Shown piece after piece: positions 42,981-51,800 of a stretch of 64,000 nucleotides of DNA; position 1 is the stretch's first letter, and the number at the start of each line of letters is the position of its first letter. Location of the stretch: the NCBI RefSeq assembly GCF_029968015.1, contig NZ_JASCIS010000016.1:1-64000 (forward strand), written 5' to 3'. Under the pieces are notes generated by a model. The model searched no databases and was not told the origin of the DNA. It saw only the letters and a list, made by a program, of their open reading frames with translations. The stretch comes from Streptomyces luteolus (GTDB lineage Bacteria; Actinomycetota; Actinomycetes; Streptomycetales; Streptomycetaceae). The position numbers were made by a program, and so were the translations under genes.

Positions 42981-44597
42981 TCAACCCGTCTGAATGTCAC
43001 GGCGGCGCAGCCCCGCGAGGCCGACCGCCGTGGCAGCCGCCGCCAGCGCGAGGAGGACGCCGAACGGCCCCCACTCCATCGCGTTGCCCGGCAACCGGGG
43101 CAGATGCTCGAACGGCGAGACGTCCATCGCCCGCTCCGGCAGGTCGAACGCCGCGCCCAGCCAGCCGAGCCCGAGGCACAGGCCCGCGTACGCCCAGCCG
43201 AGGACGGCCGCCCGCGGCACCAGTCCGTACACCAGCACCGCGACCGCGCCGATCAGCCAGATCGCCGGAACAAGCACGAGGCAGCCGCCGAGGATCGCCC
43301 CGGCACGCTCGCCGTAGCCGAGGGCCAGACCGAGGCCCGCGAGAACCATGAGGAGGGCCGCACCACCGAAAGCGATCAGCAGATGTCCCGCCGCCCAGCG
43401 CACCCGGCCGACCGCGCCCGCCAGCACCGGCTCACCGCGCTGCGAGGTCTCCTCGCCGTTCAGCCGGAGCACCGACTGCACCACGTACACCGCGGCGATC
43501 ATGCCGAGCATCGAGACCATCGCGGCTAGGAAGGAGTCGGTGATCCCGGACTGGCCGCCCATGCGGGCCAGCAACTCCTTGGTCTGCTCGTTGTCCCCGA
43601 CCAGATCGGCGACCCCCTCGGTGATCCCGCCGAACATCACACCCGTGACGAGGAATCCGATGCCCCAGCCCATCAGGCTGCCCCGCTGCAGCCGCCACGC
43701 GAGCCCGCCCGCCGTGGAGATCCGCCCCCCGGCCGGCCCCGGCCTGGCCGGCATGAAGCTCATGCCGATGTCCCGCCGCCCGGTCAGTCCGTACGCGAGC
43801 ACGGCCTGCGCCGTGACCGCACCGACGAACAGCAGCAGCACCCACCACCGCTCGCCGCCGAAGGCCCGCAGATTCTCGGCCCAGCCGACCGGCGAAAGCC
43901 ACGTCAGCGCGTGCGAACCGTCGTCCGCGGCCGCGTCGCCCGCCGCCTTCAGGACCCAGGCGAGGCCGAGCCCGGCGGCCGTCAGGCCCTTGGCGAGCCG
44001 TGCGGTCTCGGTGAGCTGGGCGCACACCGCCGCCAGCGTCGCGAAGACCATGCCCACGCCGCCGATACCGAGGCCGAGTGCCACCGCACCGCGGAGACCC
44101 TCCCCGGCCAGACCGAGGACGACGAGCAGCGCGATACCCGTGTTGGCGATCAGCGCGACGAGCAGCGACGCGGTCAGCGGAGCCCGGCGGCCGACCATGG
44201 CAGCGGAGAGCATCTCCTGCCGACCGGTCTCCTCCTCCTCGCGGGTGTGGCGCACGACCACGAGCAGGCTCATCAGCGCGGCGAACGCGGCCATGAACGC
44301 GAGATAGCGCCAGCTCACCAGCGCGCCGAGGGAGTCGTCGAAGACCGGCCCGTACAAGGAGCGAAGGGAGCTGTTGGCGGCCATCGACGTGACGACTCCG
44401 GCGCGCTCGGCGGGGGTGTCGTAGATCTGGCCGAGGGTGTTCGTGGCGCTCGCCGTGGTGCCGCCGATGAGCAGCACCCACAGCGGCACCATCACCCGGT
44501 CCCGGCGCAGCGCGAGCCGCAACAGGGCACCGGTGCCCGCGAGTTGACGCGATCCGCGCACCCTCGGCGGGACGGCGACAGAGGTCACGGCGGTCAT
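42981..44597 (-). CDS. ABC exporter permease
   Basis: A 538-aa membrane protein with about twelve helices in two repeated halves, like TylC/OleC-type and other antibiotic-export permeases of actinobacteria (opening RLALRRDRVMVPLWVLLIGG; cytosolic HTREEEETGRQEMLSAAMVGR). Its ATG overlaps the stop of the ATPase gene by four bases. It pairs with that ATPase to form an efflux pump; substrate unknown. Expression is probably controlled by the divergent regulator at 45646. Confidence 0.88.
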   Translation of the reverse strand: MTAVTSVAVPPRVRGSRQLAGTGALLRLALRRDRVMVPLWVLLIGGTTASATNTLGQIYDTPAERAGVVTSMAANSSLRSLYGPVFDDSLGALVSWRYLAFMAAFAALMSLLVVVRHTREEEETGRQEMLSAAMVGRRAPLTASLLVALIANTGIALLVVLGLAGEGLRGAVALGLGIGGVGMVFATLAAVCAQLTETARLAKGLTAAGLGLAWVLKAAGDAAADDGSHALTWLSPVGWAENLRAFGGERWWVLLLFVGAVTAQAVLAYGLTGRRDIGMSFMPARPGPAGGRISTAGGLAWRLQRGSLMGWGIGFLVTGVMFGGITEGVADLVGDNEQTKELLARMGGQSGITDSFLAAMVSMLGMIAAVYVVQSVLRLNGEETSQRGEPVLAGAVGRVRWAAGHLLIAFGGAALLMVLAGLGLALGYGERAGAILGGCLVLVPAIWLIGAVAVLVYGLVPRAAVLGWAYAGLCLGLGWLGAAFDLPERAMDVSPFEHLPRLPGNAMEWGPFGVLLALAAAATAVGLAGLRRRDIQTG

Positions 44598-45553
44598 CGC
44601 GCCATCGCCTTCTCGGAGTTACGCCCGGCGCGGGCACCGGGCACGTCGTCCTGGTAGTGCCGCATGAACAGCTCCTCCAGGGTGGGCGGCGTGCTGGTCA
44701 GCGACCGCACGCCGGACTCGGTCAGCGCGCGCAGCACCGCGTCCAGCTTGTCCGAGTCGACCTGCAGCTTGACCCGGTGGCCCCGGCCCCCGTCGATCGG
44801 ACCGCCGGCGAGGTCGTGCACGCCGGGCAGCCGGCTCAACCCGCCTGGCGGCCCCGCGAGTTCGGCGGTGACGCTGGTGCGGGTCAGGTGCCGCAGGTCG
44901 GCCAGGGAGCCGGTCTCGACGGTGGCGCCCTTGCGGATGATCGAGACGCGGTCGCAGAGCGTCTCGACCTCGCTGAGGATGTGGCTGGACAGCAGGACGG
45001 TGCGGCCCCGGTCGCGCTCCTCGGCGACACAGCCCTGGAAGACCTCCTCCATCAGCGGGTCGAGCCCACTGGTCGGCTCGTCCAGGATCAGCAGGTCGAC
45101 GTCCGAGGCGAAGGCCGCGACCAGGGCGACCTTCTGCCGGTTGCCCTTGGAGTAGGTGCGGCCCTTTTTGGTCGGGTCCAGCTCGAACCGCTCGATCAGG
45201 TCGGCCCGCCGCGCCTTGTCGAGGCCTCCGCGCAGCCGCCCGTACAGGTCGATGACCTCCCCGCCGCTGAGGTTGCGCCACAGGGTGACGTCGCCGGGAA
45301 CGTACGCGATCCGCCGGTGCAGCTCGACGGCGTCGCTCCACGGGTCCTTGCCGAGGAGCTGGGCGGCGCCCGAATCGGCGCGCAGCAGGCCGAGCAGTAC
45401 GCGGATGGTGGTGGACTTCCCGGAGCCGTTGGGCCCGAGGAAGCCGTGAACCTCACCGGTCTCGACGTCCAGGTCGAGGCCGTCGAGCGCGTGTGTCCGT
45501 CCGAAGGACTTGTGCAGTCCGGATACTTCAATAGCGCGGTTTGCCTTCGTCAT
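44594..45553 (-). CDS. ABC exporter ATP-binding protein
   Basis: A 319-aa ATPase of the drug-export (DRA) type. It shows Walker A GPNGSGKSTT, Q-loop region AYVPGDVTLWRNLSGGEV, signature YSKGNRQKVALV (variant of LSGGQ), Walker B LLILDEPTSGLD and the switch His in LLSSHILSEVE. The C-terminal 90 residues form the DUF4162-like domain of this subfamily. It is the first gene of the efflux operon, directly facing an operator-like palindrome. Confidence 0.95.
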   Translation of the reverse strand: MTKANRAIEVSGLHKSFGRTHALDGLDLDVETGEVHGFLGPNGSGKSTTIRVLLGLLRADSGAAQLLGKDPWSDAVELHRRIAYVPGDVTLWRNLSGGEVIDLYGRLRGGLDKARRADLIERFELDPTKKGRTYSKGNRQKVALVAAFASDVDLLILDEPTSGLDPLMEEVFQGCVAEERDRGRTVLLSSHILSEVETLCDRVSIIRKGATVETGSLADLRHLTRTSVTAELAGPPGGLSRLPGVHDLAGGPIDGGRGHRVKLQVDSDKLDAVLRALTESGVRSLTSTPPTLEELFMRHYQDDVPGARAGRNSEKAMAR

Positions 45554-45573
45554 GCTTTTGAACGTACGGTAGT

Positions 45574-45589
45574 TTCACAAACTTGTGAA
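45574..45589. promoter_or_regulatory. Palindromic operator between ABC exporter and regulator
   Basis: TTCACAA-AC-TTGTGAA is a perfect 7-bp inverted repeat in the 92-bp divergent spacer, 21 bp from the ATPase start and 57 bp from the regulator start. Its position suits repression of both promoters by the adjacent GbsR/MarR-type protein. Confidence 0.7.
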
Positions 45590-45645
45590 GTTAAGGAAGC
45601 GTATAAACTCGGCCGCACGCGACGAGCAGGGGAGATGATCGGGGC

Positions 45646-46143
45646 ATGGGCCAGCCGGCCGGTACGGAACGGGACGAAGAGGCGGTCGCACGCTTCGTGG
45701 AGAACTTCGCGGCCGTGTTCGTCGACGCGGGCATCCAGCGCATGCCGGCCCGCGTCTTCGCCGCCCTGCTCTCCTCCGACGCCGGCGCCATGTCATCGGC
45801 GGAGCTGGGCGAGCAGCTCCAGGTCAGCCCGGCCGCCGTGTCGGGCGCGGTGCGCTATCTCAGCCAGCAGCACATGGTCTCCCGCGAACGCGAACCCGGC
45901 ACCCGCCGCGAGCGTTACCGCGTCCACAACAACCAGTGGTACGAGGCGCTCGCCAACCGAGACCAGATCATGAAGCGCTGGGAAGAGGCGCTGCGCGAAG
46001 GCGTCAACAGCCTCGGCTCCGAAACACCGGCCGGGCGGCGGATGGCGGAGACGCAGGCGTTCTTCGAGTTCGTGGGCCAGGAACTGCCCCTCCTCCTCGA
46101 GCGCTGGCGCGAACGGCGCGAGGAGCTGTACGGGGACCGCTGA
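45646..46143 (+). CDS. GbsR/MarR-type transcriptional regulator
   Basis: A 165-aa winged-helix protein: helices with EEAVARFVENFAAVFVDAGI, an HTH around MSSAELGEQLQVSPAAVSGA, then a wing with REREPGTRRERYRVHN and a C-terminal dimerisation helix. This arrangement is that of GbsR/MarR-family repressors found next to ABC exporters. ATG 45646 has a weak GGGAG element upstream. It is divergent from the exporter genes and likely autoregulates through the palindrome at 45574. Confidence 0.85.
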   Translation: MGQPAGTERDEEAVARFVENFAAVFVDAGIQRMPARVFAALLSSDAGAMSSAELGEQLQVSPAAVSGAVRYLSQQHMVSREREPGTRRERYRVHNNQWYEALANRDQIMKRWEEALREGVNSLGSETPAGRRMAETQAFFEFVGQELPLLLERWRERREELYGDR

Positions 46144-46202
46144 GGGTCCGCAGGCGCTGCAGGGGCTGCAGGGCTGCAGGGGCTGCAGGGACCGCAGCGC
46201 CC

Positions 46203-47267
46203 TCAGGGCAGCGTCAGCGCCCACGCCTCCGGCCGTACCGTCCACGTCCTGGCCCTGACCGGCCCGGAGGTCACCGCGTCCGCGCGGTAGCGGAAGTCCG
46301 GGCCCGAGACCGTCACCGCCCGCGCGTGCGCCCGCACCGGCGACTCCGCGCCCACGGCCCATACCTCGACCCGCGCGAACCCGCCCCGCAGCGGCCGCAC
46401 CGAGACCCCCACGACCGGCTGGTCCAGGTCGACGAGTGTCACCCCGTCCGCCTCCACCCGCAGCCGAGCGGGACCCGGCGTCGCACGCGCCGAGGGCGAG
46501 GGTCGTACGAGCGTCCGCATCAGCGACTGGCACGTACGCAACAACGCCCCCGGACCGGAACCGGAACCCGAGCCGGTACCTGATCGGGAACCCGAGCCGG
46601 AACCCGAGCCCGCCGCCGCCCCCGCACCGGAACCCGCACCAGACGCCCCGCCCGACCCCGCACCCGAGCCCCCCGCCCCGCCGGAACCGGAACCGGAGCC
46701 GGAACCAGAACTAGAACCGGAACCAGAACCGGAACCAGAACCGGAACCGGAGCCGGAACCAGAACCGTTCAGGGAGGCGTGCCCCGGAGGTACCGCCGCC
46801 GGGATCGCGAGGCGGCCGAGCACCACCCCGTCGCTGTCGTCCACCAGCAGGTCGAGCCGCCGGGGCGAGCCGTCGAGGACCGCGCGGGCCGCGGCCACCG
46901 TGCCCAACGGCACCCCGAGCGCGTGCGCGAGCCCCGTCGCCGTACCCACCGGGACCAGGGAGAGCGCCGCGGCCGACAGCTCGCGCTCGCGGTGCAGCGC
47001 ACCCACCGCGCGGAGCAGCGCCCGGTCGTCGCCCACGACCACAGGCCTGCGGGAGCCGCGCCTGGTCAGGGCACGTGTGAACTCCTCCGGGCCGTCCGGC
47101 AGACAGACCTTGACCGGGCCACCGGAAGCGCCCGCGCAGAGCACGTCCTTCGCGATCCGGACCGACTCCCCGTCGACCGCGCGGGCCGTCGGATCGATCA
47201 CCACCAGGAGCGGATTGGGCGGCTGAAGCGGCTGCGCGCTCTGCCCGGCGGGCTCTGGAGCCGACAC
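46203..47267 (-). CDS. Degenerate diacylglycerol-kinase-like protein with Gly-Ser repeat
   Basis: A 354-aa protein. The N-terminal half resembles the DAG/sphingosine kinase catalytic fold, with LLVVIDPTARAVDGES, VVVGDDRALLRAVGAL and LVPVGTATGLAHALGVP. The nucleotide-binding GGDGT motif is replaced by VGDDR, and the Asn of the GTxN motif is Thr, so it is probably catalytically dead. About 65 residues of alternating Gly-Ser follow (the DNA is a GGAACC-type array, 46557-46768), then a C-terminal beta domain. GTG 47267 is chosen for its GAGGAAGG ribosome-binding site; the longer frame start is less likely. It is divergent from purA. Confidence 0.75.
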   Translation of the reverse strand: MSAPEPAGQSAQPLQPPNPLLVVIDPTARAVDGESVRIAKDVLCAGASGGPVKVCLPDGPEEFTRALTRRGSRRPVVVGDDRALLRAVGALHRERELSAAALSLVPVGTATGLAHALGVPLGTVAAARAVLDGSPRRLDLLVDDSDGVVLGRLAIPAAVPPGHASLNGSGSGSGSGSGSGSGSGSSSGSGSGSGSGGAGGSGAGSGGASGAGSGAGAAAGSGSGSGSRSGTGSGSGSGPGALLRTCQSLMRTLVRPSPSARATPGPARLRVEADGVTLVDLDQPVVGVSVRPLRGGFARVEVWAVGAESPVRAHARAVTVSGPDFRYRADAVTSGPVRARTWTVRPEAWALTLP

Positions 47268-47301
47268 CTCGGTCCTTCCTCGGGTAGCATCTTTGTGCAA
47301 G

Positions 47302-47329
47302 AGCCCCTTGCGCTATTGCGCCAGGGGCT
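47302..47329. terminator. Hairpin in the divergent spacer before purA
   Basis: AGCCCCTTGCGC (47302-47313) pairs with GCGCCAGGGGCT (47318-47329) with one mismatch, around a TATT loop. It lies between divergent genes, so it may be a leader/attenuator hairpin or a terminator of an unseen transcript rather than a gene end. Confidence 0.5.
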
Positions 47330-47453
47330 TCGTCTATTCCGGGGCACCGGTCCGACGGGTGCGGCCAACGAGGGTCGCCGGTGTGCGCGTACGACAAGCG
47401 TTCGTGCACGCCCCTGACCTTGGACATGCCCCGCCCGGAAGGGGTGTACGCCT

Positions 47454-48737
47454 GTGCCCGCACTTGTGCTGCTCGGTGCTCAGTGGGGTGACGAGGGCAA
47501 GGGAAAGGCCACCGACCTGCTCGGTGGCTCCGTTGACTATGTGGTGCGCTACCAGGGCGGCAACAACGCCGGCCACACGGTTGTCGTAGGCGACCAGAAG
47601 TACGCGCTCCACCTCCTCCCCTCCGGAATCCTCTCGCCGGGGTGCACGCCCGTCATCGGCAACGGTGTCGTGGTGGACCCGGCGGTGCTGCTCTCCGAGC
47701 TGAGCGGCCTCAACGAGCGCGGTGTCGACACCTCGAAGCTCCTGATCAGCGGCAACGCCCACCTGATCACGCCGTACAACGTCACCGTCGACAAGGTGAC
47801 GGAACGCTTCCTCGGCAAGCGGAAGATCGGCACGACCGGCCGGGGCATCGGCCCGACCTACGCGGACAAGATCAACCGCGTGGGCATCCGCGTCCAGGAC
47901 CTCTACGACGAGTCGATCCTGGAGCAGAAGGTCGAGGCGGCCCTCGACACGAAGAACCAGCTCCTCACCAAGGTCTTCAACCGTCGCGCGATCGAGACGG
48001 ACAAGATCGTCGAGGAGATGCTGACCTTCGCGGACCAGCTGAAGCCGTATGTCGCGGACACCACGCTGATCCTCAACAACGCCATCGACGAGGGCAAGGT
48101 CGTCCTCTTCGAGGGCGGCCAGGGCACGCTGCTCGACGTGGACCACGGCACGTACCCCTTCGTCACGTCCTCCAACCCGACCTCGGGTGGCGCGTGCACG
48201 GGTGCGGGCGTCGGCCCCACGAAGATCAGCCGGGTCATCGGCATCCTGAAGGCGTACACGACCCGCGTCGGCGCCGGACCGTTCCCGACCGAGCTGTTCG
48301 ACCAGGACGGCGAGGACCTGCGCCGCATCGGCGGCGAGCGCGGTGTCACCACCGGCCGTGACCGCCGCTGCGGCTGGTTCGACGCGGTCATCGCCCGCTA
48401 CGCGACCCGCGTGAACGGCCTGACGGACTTCTTCCTCACGAAGCTCGACGTCCTCACCGGCTGGGAGCAGATCCCGGTCTGCGTGGCGTACGAGATCGAC
48501 GGCAAGCGCGTCGAGGAACTCCCGTACAGCCAGACCGACTTCCACCACGCGAAGCCGGTGTACGAGTACCTGCCGGGCTGGTCCGAGGACATCACCAAGG
48601 CCAAGTCCTTCTCGGACCTGCCGAAGAACGCGCAGGCGTACGTGAAGGCCCTGGAGGAGATGTCCGGGGCGCCGATCTCGGCGATCGGCGTGGGCCCGGG
48701 CCGCGACGAGACGATCGAGATCAACTCGTTCCTCTGA
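47454..48737 (+). CDS. purA: Adenylosuccinate synthetase
   Basis: A 427-aa GTP-dependent enzyme joining IMP and aspartate in AMP synthesis. It starts with LVLLGAQWGDEGKGK (the P-loop-like Asp/Lys site), NNAGHTVVV with the catalytic His, GTTGRGIGPTYADK, and ends with the C-terminal ISAIGVGPGRDETIE. GTG 47454 (MPALVLLGAQWG) gives the family length. A hairpin terminator follows. Confidence 0.98.
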   Translation: MPALVLLGAQWGDEGKGKATDLLGGSVDYVVRYQGGNNAGHTVVVGDQKYALHLLPSGILSPGCTPVIGNGVVVDPAVLLSELSGLNERGVDTSKLLISGNAHLITPYNVTVDKVTERFLGKRKIGTTGRGIGPTYADKINRVGIRVQDLYDESILEQKVEAALDTKNQLLTKVFNRRAIETDKIVEEMLTFADQLKPYVADTTLILNNAIDEGKVVLFEGGQGTLLDVDHGTYPFVTSSNPTSGGACTGAGVGPTKISRVIGILKAYTTRVGAGPFPTELFDQDGEDLRRIGGERGVTTGRDRRCGWFDAVIARYATRVNGLTDFFLTKLDVLTGWEQIPVCVAYEIDGKRVEELPYSQTDFHHAKPVYEYLPGWSEDITKAKSFSDLPKNAQAYVKALEEMSGAPISAIGVGPGRDETIEINSFL

Positions 48738-48781
48738 GCCCCGCTGAGCCGTACTCGGTTCGTACGGTTCGTACATTCACT

Positions 48782-48821
48782 CGAAGGGGTGGAGCTGCTT
48801 CCGAAGCGGCCCACCCCTTCG
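48782..48821 (+). terminator. Terminator of purA
   Basis: Arms CGAAGGGGTGG (48782-48792) and CCACCCCTTCG (48811-48821) are perfect; the inner sequence GCTGCTT-CCG-AAGCGGC pairs further with one bulge. Confidence 0.88.
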
Positions 48822-48845
48822 CCATGTTCGGCAACGCTTCTGCTC

Positions 48846-49421
48846 ATGACCGAGCAGAGCCGCCACATGCTGGTGGAGGACTTCGAGGAGATCGCCGCCT
48901 CCGCGCCTGAGACAGTCACCCTGGAGTTCATCAGCTGGCGTATCCGCGAGAAGTGCGTGGGAGGCGGTTCCCACGCATCCGCCATCGCCTGGCTGGTCAG
49001 GAGGATGTACGAGGCCAGGCCCGATCTGTACCTGTGTGCACGCCTAGGGCTTGTCGTGGAGAAGCACCGCAAGGGGCGGGCTGTTCCCGACGCCGTGCTG
49101 GCACCCGCCCGCTATTTCCTCGGTGACGGCGCCTGGTCCGAAGCCGAAGGCATCCTGATGGCTGTGGAGGTCACCGCGTACGATCACCACGCCCTGCACA
49201 GCGATCGCGAGGAAAGGCCGGTTGCTTACGCGGGGGTGGGTATCCCGGTGTACCTGCTCGTGGACCGGGACGCGGGCGCAGTCGTCGTGCACTCCGGTCC
49301 GGAGTCCGAGCACGGCTACTACCGCCACCGAAGGATCCACCGGTTCGGCGAGAAGATCACCCTCCCGGAGCCTGTCGGCATCCCCCTCGACACCGAACCC
49401 CTGAAGAAGTACGTCCGCTGA
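48846..49421 (+). CDS. Uma2 family endonuclease-like protein (B)
   Basis: A 191-aa relative of the gene at 42322, with VTLEFISWRIREKCVGGGSH, AVPDAVLAPARYF, ILMAVEVTAYDHHALHSDRE and AYAGVGIPVYLLVDRDAG in the same order and the same C-terminal KKYVR. The family GG-I element is altered (FISWRI instead of FIGGRI). ATG 48846 (MTEQSRHMLVEDF) is the natural start; the upstream frame crosses the purA terminator. It converges on the kinase gene, one base apart. Confidence 0.82.
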   Translation: MTEQSRHMLVEDFEEIAASAPETVTLEFISWRIREKCVGGGSHASAIAWLVRRMYEARPDLYLCARLGLVVEKHRKGRAVPDAVLAPARYFLGDGAWSEAEGILMAVEVTAYDHHALHSDREERPVAYAGVGIPVYLLVDRDAGAVVVHSGPESEHGYYRHRRIHRFGEKITLPEPVGIPLDTEPLKKYVR

Positions 49422-49422
49422 C

Positions 49423-51150
49423 TCACCCCGCCCGTGTCAACCGCACCGCGATCGACTCCGGGTAGCGGAGCTCCAACTCGTTCTCCGACTTCCAGGTGAG
49501 GGTCTCCGGGACGCTGTGCGGGCAGCCGATGTTCCGGGGCGTGGACGGGTCCAGCTCAAGAGGGCTCAGGGTGACCGTGTTCCGCGTGGCGGTGACCAGT
49601 TCCGCGCTGCCGTTGCAGCGGTAGTCGATCGACCAGCCCTTGTACGTGGCGACCTTCGTGCCCGCCGCGCCCTGCTCGATCCTCAGGGTGCCGGACACCT
49701 CCGACTTCCAGGTGCCGAGGAACTTGTCCGGGATTGGGCGCGGCGTGGTGCGGGTCCGCTCCAGCTCGGCGGACTTGTCGCCGGTCGTCCAACTCAGCTT
49801 TCCGGAGGTCAACTTGAGGCGCCTGGCCCGGTTCAGGTCGCACGCGCGAGTGGAGTCCCGGTGCCGTACGGATTTCACCGTACGGAACGAGGAGAGCGTG
49901 ACCGTGTCCCCGCGCTGCCCGTCGACCTTCGACGTGACCTTGCAGTAGGAGTCCGGTGTCAGATACGCGAGGTCGGCCTGCCGCGCGGAGCGGTCGAAGG
50001 TGACGCGCAGGTATTCGTGCTCGTCGGTGACGGAGCTCTCGGCGTGCCGGACGAGGCCCTGCCAGGAGCCGCCGATCCGCGCCGCAGCGGGTTCCGTACG
50101 ACCGGAGTCCTGACTCTCCTCGCCCGTCGGCTGCCTGCCGTCGTCCGGGGCCTGCTCCGCGCGCAGGGTGAGCACGGCCCCGGACGCGGCGAGGACGGCC
50201 GCGACCGTGCCGAGCGCCACCCACGCCACCCGCGCACGCGACTTGGGGGCCCGGGTCGGGACGGCGGACCCCGGTGGTGGGGTGGGCGGCAGGGTCGGGG
50301 GCGGGTCCAGCTGGGTGGGCGGGGCGTCGGCGTCGAGGAGTTCGGCGGCGCGTCGGCCCAACTGGGCGAGGAGCGGGCCCGGCAGCCAGGCGCTGCCAGG
50401 GCCGATGGCCGCACCCCGGGTGCGCGCCAACAGGTCGTTCACGGTGGGCCGTTGCTCCGGCGCCTTGGCCAGGCAGTCGCGTACGAGAGGGAGGATCCTG
50501 GCGGGAACGCCGCTGAGGTCGGGCTCCTCCTCAGCGATCCGGAACATCACGGCGTGCATCCCGCTGTCGGCCGTGCCGAAGGGCATCCGCCCGGTCGCCG
50601 CGTACGCGAGGACCGAGCCGAGGCAGAACACGTCCGACGCGGGCGTGAGCCGCTGCCCGCGCACTTGCTCGGGCGACATGAAGCCGGGCGAGCCGATGAC
50701 GGCACCGGTGTGTGTCCTGATCCCGTCGACCGCCGGGTCGAGGGCGCGGGCGATGCCGAAGTCGATGACGCGCGGCCCGTCGATGGTGAGCAGGACGTTG
50801 GACGGCTTGAGGTCGCGGTGCACGAGCGCGGCGCCGTGGATGGCCTGGAGCGCGTGCGCGAGGCCTCCTGCCAGGGCGAGGACGGAGGGCTCGGGCAGCG
50901 GCCCGTGGTTCCGCGAGACGACGGTGTGCAGATCGGGGCCGGGTACGTAACCGGTCGCGACCCAGGGCGTCTCGGCCTCGGTGTCCGCGTCCAGGACGGG
51001 AGCGGTCCACTGCCCGCCCACGCGCCGGGCGGCGGACACCTCGCGGGTGAATCTCCGGCGGAACTCGGGATGCCCGGCGAACTCGGCGTGCACGACCTTC
51101 ACGGCGACCGTGCGCCCGCCCTCGGAGCGCGCGAGATACACCCGCCCCAT
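49423..51150 (-). CDS. Ser/Thr protein kinase with extracytoplasmic domain (5' end abnormal)
   Basis: A Hanks-type kinase. From ATG 51150 it encodes 575 residues: HRDLKPSNVLL and DFGIARAL in the catalytic loop, SPEQVRG for the APE region, a Pro-rich linker, a transmembrane helix (ARVAWVALGTVAAVLAASGA) and a 220-residue Cys-containing outer domain. ATG 51150 cannot be the native start: the in-frame codons upstream encode PPRIGPYRLLARLGAGG, including the glycine-rich loop, back to a TGA at 51238-51240, but that extension has no ATG, GTG or TTG. Either a frameshift or start-codon loss has occurred, or an atypical codon is used. It is the last of four same-strand genes. Confidence 0.72.
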   Translation of the reverse strand: MGRVYLARSEGGRTVAVKVVHAEFAGHPEFRRRFTREVSAARRVGGQWTAPVLDADTEAETPWVATGYVPGPDLHTVVSRNHGPLPEPSVLALAGGLAHALQAIHGAALVHRDLKPSNVLLTIDGPRVIDFGIARALDPAVDGIRTHTGAVIGSPGFMSPEQVRGQRLTPASDVFCLGSVLAYAATGRMPFGTADSGMHAVMFRIAEEEPDLSGVPARILPLVRDCLAKAPEQRPTVNDLLARTRGAAIGPGSAWLPGPLLAQLGRRAAELLDADAPPTQLDPPPTLPPTPPPGSAVPTRAPKSRARVAWVALGTVAAVLAASGAVLTLRAEQAPDDGRQPTGEESQDSGRTEPAAARIGGSWQGLVRHAESSVTDEHEYLRVTFDRSARQADLAYLTPDSYCKVTSKVDGQRGDTVTLSSFRTVKSVRHRDSTRACDLNRARRLKLTSGKLSWTTGDKSAELERTRTTPRPIPDKFLGTWKSEVSGTLRIEQGAAGTKVATYKGWSIDYRCNGSAELVTATRNTVTLSPLELDPSTPRNIGCPHSVPETLTWKSENELELRYPESIAVRLTRAG

Positions 51151-51279
51151 GCCGCCCGCACCGAGCCGCGCGAGCAGCCGGTAGGGACCGATGCGGGGCG
51201 GATCTTCAGCGGACGGCCTTCCCGATTCGGCCTGGGATCAAGGAAGTTGGGGCAGATCCTTCAGTGCGGCCGACGATTC

Positions 51280-51777
51280 TCAGTGCGGGCGGCCCTCGCC
51301 GTTCATGCCGTCGCCGAGGCTGAGCGTGGGGGACGGCGTGACGCTGCGCGTCGGCGTCGATGTCTGTGTCTGTGTCTGCGTCGGGCTCGGGATGTCCGAA
51401 GGGGACGGGGACGGCGACGGAGACGCGGACTCCGTGGCGTCGTCCTCCGGGGGCGGGCCGAAGTCGTACGTCGGGTGGTCGTCGACGGGCGGGCTCCACG
51501 GCGTCTGCTTCGGGGGTTCGAAGGGACCGGAGTCCGTCTCCATCAGCACCACCATGACCCCGGCGAACACCAGGCTCGCCAGGGCGAGGAAGAGCCCGAC
51601 GGGGTTGTTGAGGTTGTAGACGTACCGGCTCGTGCCCCAGGGGCTCTTCTTGAACACCGGCTCGTGGACGTCGTCCCCCTGCGGACTGTCCCCTCGCGTG
51701 CTGTCCCCTCGCGGACTGTCCCCTCGCGTGCTGTCCCCTCGCGGACTGCCCCCTCGCGTGCTGTCCCCCTGCGTCAT
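51280..51777 (-). CDS. Single-pass membrane protein with repeat N terminus and Ser/Pro/Thr tail
   Basis: A 165-aa protein. After MTQ come repeated pentapeptides of the form GDS(T/P)RG (residues 4-38; the DNA is a 15/30-bp array at 51685-51770). One transmembrane helix (about residues 60-80, NPVGLFLALASLVFAGVMVVLM) precedes a Pro-rich segment and a tail of Ser-Pro and Thr-Gln repeats, probably extracytoplasmic. ATG 51777 is used. It lies 23 bp after the PstS-like gene and 130 bp before the kinase. No family is recognised. Confidence 0.65.
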   Translation of the reverse strand: MTQGDSTRGGSPRGDSTRGDSPRGDSTRGDSPQGDDVHEPVFKKSPWGTSRYVYNLNNPVGLFLALASLVFAGVMVVLMETDSGPFEPPKQTPWSPPVDDHPTYDFGPPPEDDATESASPSPSPSPSDIPSPTQTQTQTSTPTRSVTPSPTLSLGDGMNGEGRPH

Positions 51778-51800
51778 ACCCGCAGCGTAAGGACCCCGGG

